IMG/VR virus record: IMGVR_UViG_3300037189_003051
Coordinates: 1 to 58,840 of that record
Reading direction: 5' to 3' (one strand)
Length of the DNA: 58,840 bases
DNA from: a virus
Part shown: positions 57,173-58,840 of the stretch, piece after piece
Position numbering within the stretch: position 1 is the stretch's first letter
Layout of the letters: each line of letters begins with the position of its first letter
The notes under the pieces: generated by a model
Databases searched by the model: none
The model's input: the letters and a program-made list of their open reading frames with translations, nothing else
What the model was told of the DNA's origin: nothing
Made by a program: the position numbers and the translations under genes

Positions 57173-58159
57173 TTATCCCTGTGAATCATCAATTTGCACC
57201 CAGCCTGGTGATTGGGTGTCGTTAATATCTTTCCAACCCGGTGTTACTACTATACCTCCCCCGGTAACGCTAGAAAACGGTATATCTGCAAATGCCGCAC
57301 CGCCTAACATCATGCCTGTATTATATATGTACGTAACGTCTTTTACTAGTTGCCAATTATCAGTTTGCGAATCGTTTATCTTTACCCAGCCACGTGGGAA
57401 CTGACTTTCTGCCAAAATAATGTTTTCAGCAATAGACTCTAAGAAATCTGCGCGAATACTTGCTAAATCGCCTGAAACAAACGCCTCGGTAATACTTAAA
57501 TATAAACCTTGTGAAGCAGTCTCTATATCGGCTGCGGTTAAGCCTTCAGTAATAGACAGGATAAAGGCGTTAGAAATAGCCTCAATATCAGCAAGAGTAG
57601 AAGCCTCAGTTATTGTTGTTGCAAATGCAGCCGCTATGCTAATAATGTCTGCACCAGTAATGTTCTCTGAAATAGTAGTGTTAAACGCAGCCCTAATTGT
57701 GGGCGAATCCGCTGAAGTTAATACTTCCGTAATACTTTGCAAGAAAGCCGATTGCTGGCTTGAGCTATCTCCAGAGGTATAGTTTTCTGTTATAGAAGCT
57801 AAAAACGCAAAAGTAGCTGTTGGATTATCCGCAAATGTAATTGGTTCTGTTATGGTTGTTGCAAACTGCGCCGCTATTGTTTGTGCATTATCTGATGTAA
57901 ATGGTTCTGTAAGTGACTCTAAATAGGCTGATGTTTGTGTAGATGAATCGGCTTGAGTAAGGGCTTCTACCATGCCAAAGTAAAAAACATCAATTTCTGA
58001 GTCGGTGTTGTTGCTTGTAAATGGCTCTACAGGGGCAAATAAAAAGGCGCTTTGCTGTGTTGAAGAATCGGCTGAAGTAACGCCATCGGTAAAGCTGTCA
58101 ACGAAACTTACCCCCAGTGCGGCAAATGGTGCTTTAGCAAAAGGGGTAAATCCTAACAT
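57173..58159 (-). CDS. Tail protein built of 20-residue tandem repeats
   Basis: 328 residues. It starts MLGFTPFAKAPFAALG, a start common in phage fibre-associated proteins. Residues 24-243 are eleven repeats of exactly 20 residues, consensus (T/V)ExhTSADxxxxxxAFxxxI, plus half a twelfth. The C-terminal part has three WxxIxDSQ-like units (GWVKINDSQ, GWKDINDTQ, GWVQIDDSQ). A rod or fibre is likely. It lies at the head of the fibre gene group. Confidence 0.75.
   Translation of the reverse strand: MLGFTPFAKAPFAALGVSFVDSFTDGVTSADSSTQQSAFLFAPVEPFTSNNTDSEIDVFYFGMVEALTQADSSTQTSAYLESLTEPFTSDNAQTIAAQFATTITEPITFADNPTATFAFLASITENYTSGDSSSQQSAFLQSITEVLTSADSPTIRAAFNTTISENITGADIISIAAAFATTITEASTLADIEAISNAFILSITEGLTAADIETASQGLYLSITEAFVSGDLASIRADFLESIAENIILAESQFPRGWVKINDSQTDNWQLVKDVTYIYNTGMMLGGAAFADIPFSSVTGGGIVVTPGWKDINDTQSPGWVQIDDSQG
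57401..58090 (-). repeat. 60-bp period coding repeat, eleven copies and a half
   Basis: The repeat lies within the gene at 57173-58159. The period is constant at 60 bases, without a single insertion or deletion, while bases differ a lot between units. Confidence 0.9.
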
Positions 58160-58162
58160 GTA

Positions 58163-58396
58163 TTACTGCACAACTTCTTGTGCAACCTCTGGTTTAGGTT
58201 CTGTCAATTTATCCTTAAGCAATTTAACAAATGCTTGGCGGCCAACCATTAACTGGTCTAGATTAAATTGTGACGAACCTATCTTGCGGTTTAGGTCTTC
58301 AATATGATTAACCAAAGCTTGTTGCTCTGTGTTCATATCTTCGTAAAAGTACTCTACGTCGTCAAGTGTAATGGGGGTCTTTTTTTCGTTTCCCAT
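58163..58396 (-). CDS. DUF6447-like small protein (77 aa)
   Basis: It begins MGNEKKTPITLDDVEYFYED, then has LVNHIEDLNRKI and a second helix with LMVGRQAFVKLLKDKL. From memory the start ITLDxxEY plus a helical hairpin is DUF6447, common in phages next to tail genes. It is probably a small virion or chaperone-like protein; function is unknown. Confidence 0.75.
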   Translation of the reverse strand: MGNEKKTPITLDDVEYFYEDMNTEQQALVNHIEDLNRKIGSSQFNLDQLMVGRQAFVKLLKDKLTEPKPEVAQEVVQ

Positions 58397-58415
58397 AGTT
58401 TAACTCCTATAATGT

Positions 58416-58437
58416 GCCACCAAAAAGGGCTGGTGGC
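58416..58437 (-). promoter_or_regulatory. Intergenic hairpin
   Basis: GCCACCA pairs with TGGTGGC around an eight-base loop between two late genes. There is no U-run at its end on the minus strand, so processing or stability is more likely than termination. Confidence 0.45.
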
Positions 58438-58442
58438 TTGCC

Positions 58443-58691
58443 TTAATAACCTAAATAAATAACAAAGCCTAATAAACCGCCTAGAGTAGTCGCTACTGCA
58501 TCCCAAATATCAGGGGTATGCTTGTCTTGATGAAAATAATCATAGATTTCCTTAGTGATTGCACCAACAATCGCTAGTGCTAATCCATAACCAAATAGCT
58601 GACCAATAGCAAATAAAACAACACCACCAAGACAATGGTAAACCTTGTCACTAGGAATACTGTTTAAGAAAGCAATGATTTTTTCAATCAT
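58443..58691 (-). CDS. Small membrane protein (82 aa)
   Basis: Two hydrophobic segments (VYHCLGGVVLFAIGQLFGYG with LALAIVGAI, and ATTLGGLLGFVIYLGY) around a polar KEIYDYFHQDKHTPDIWDA. The KE..D, D..D pattern and H...GG start resemble small phage and bacterial membrane proteins of the YfiM type. Start overlaps the upstream stop as ATGA. It could take part in lysis or in holding the virion at the membrane. Confidence 0.65.
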   Translation of the reverse strand: MIEKIIAFLNSIPSDKVYHCLGGVVLFAIGQLFGYGLALAIVGAITKEIYDYFHQDKHTPDIWDAVATTLGGLLGFVIYLGY

Positions 58692-58840
58692 AGAACAGCT
58701 TGTAGTGGTGCTAAGTCTTGGTCTTGCATAAAGTCTTTTTGAATCATTATGCGAAGATGCTCTTGGTTACGAGCTACAGTAGCTTCCCACTCAGCATCTT
58801 CCATACCTTCTGGTTGTCCAGCATTGATAAGGTTTACTGA
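58688..58840 (-). CDS. Small conserved phage protein, C-terminal part (cut by edge)
   Basis: Fifty codons run from the right edge to TGA at 58688. The visible part has LINAGQPEGMEDAEWEATVA and ARNQEHLRIMIQKDF, a short helical protein I recall from many environmental phages. The start codon lies outside the window or right at its edge. Function unknown. Confidence 0.7.
   Translation of the reverse strand, partial: SVNLINAGQPEGMEDAEWEATVARNQEHLRIMIQKDFMQDQDLAPLQAVL

Overview
The window is most of the genome of a tailed, short-tailed (podovirus-like) bacteriophage. It has a complete virion module (TerS, TerL, portal, scaffold, major capsid protein, P22 gp4-like adaptor, P22 gp10-like tail protein, ejection proteins carrying peptidoglycan-hydrolase and metallopeptidase domains), a holin/endolysin lysis cassette and its own replication set (family A DNA polymerase, primase-helicase, SNF2 helicase, ssDNA-binding-like protein, several nucleases). 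I see no tape-measure, sheath, baseplate, integrase, phage RNA polymerase, transposase or CRISPR array, so it looks lytic and dependent on host RNA polymerase. Its clear promoters are sigma70-like. An rrn-type boxA in the early leader and many homologues I recall from freshwater phages suggest a proteobacterial, probably aquatic, host; that is inference.

Layout. (1) 1-15032, minus strand: packaging and head genes, read right to left from terS down to a row of small basic proteins, with a GIY-YIG gene cut by the left edge. (2) 15033-17768, control region: tRNA-Thr, a 47-aa gene on the minus strand and a 169-aa gene on the plus strand, each with its own promoter and terminator and pointing away from each other, then an iteron-rich candidate origin and a long leader with promoter, 17-bp palindrome and boxA. 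(3) 17769-39947, plus strand: an early/middle operon of mostly small overlapping genes, including a MoxR ATPase / VWA protein pair, nucleases, DNA polymerase, a putative structured RNA (33394-33600), helicase, an internal promoter at 35168, ssDNA-binding-like protein, an HTH protein and primase-helicase. (4) A terminator at 39996-40020 separates this from the convergent late block. (5) 40019-58840, minus strand: tail fibres, lysis genes, tail hub, and ejection proteins; a gene is cut by the right edge. Blocks 1 and 5 would form one late operon in a circularly permuted genome, but joining the two edges directly does not restore either cut gene, so some sequence seems to be missing.

The most unusual items are: an HslV/proteasome-type peptidase with intact Thr/Asp/Lys residues beside the capsid gene; two different families of 17-bp palindromes resembling operators; a set of twelve TGTTCACT iterons in opposed clusters; a ribosomal-RNA-like boxA next to a palindrome; a multi-hairpin RNA in front of the helicase gene; a gene junction duplicated three times; and a tail protein made of eleven 20-residue repeats.
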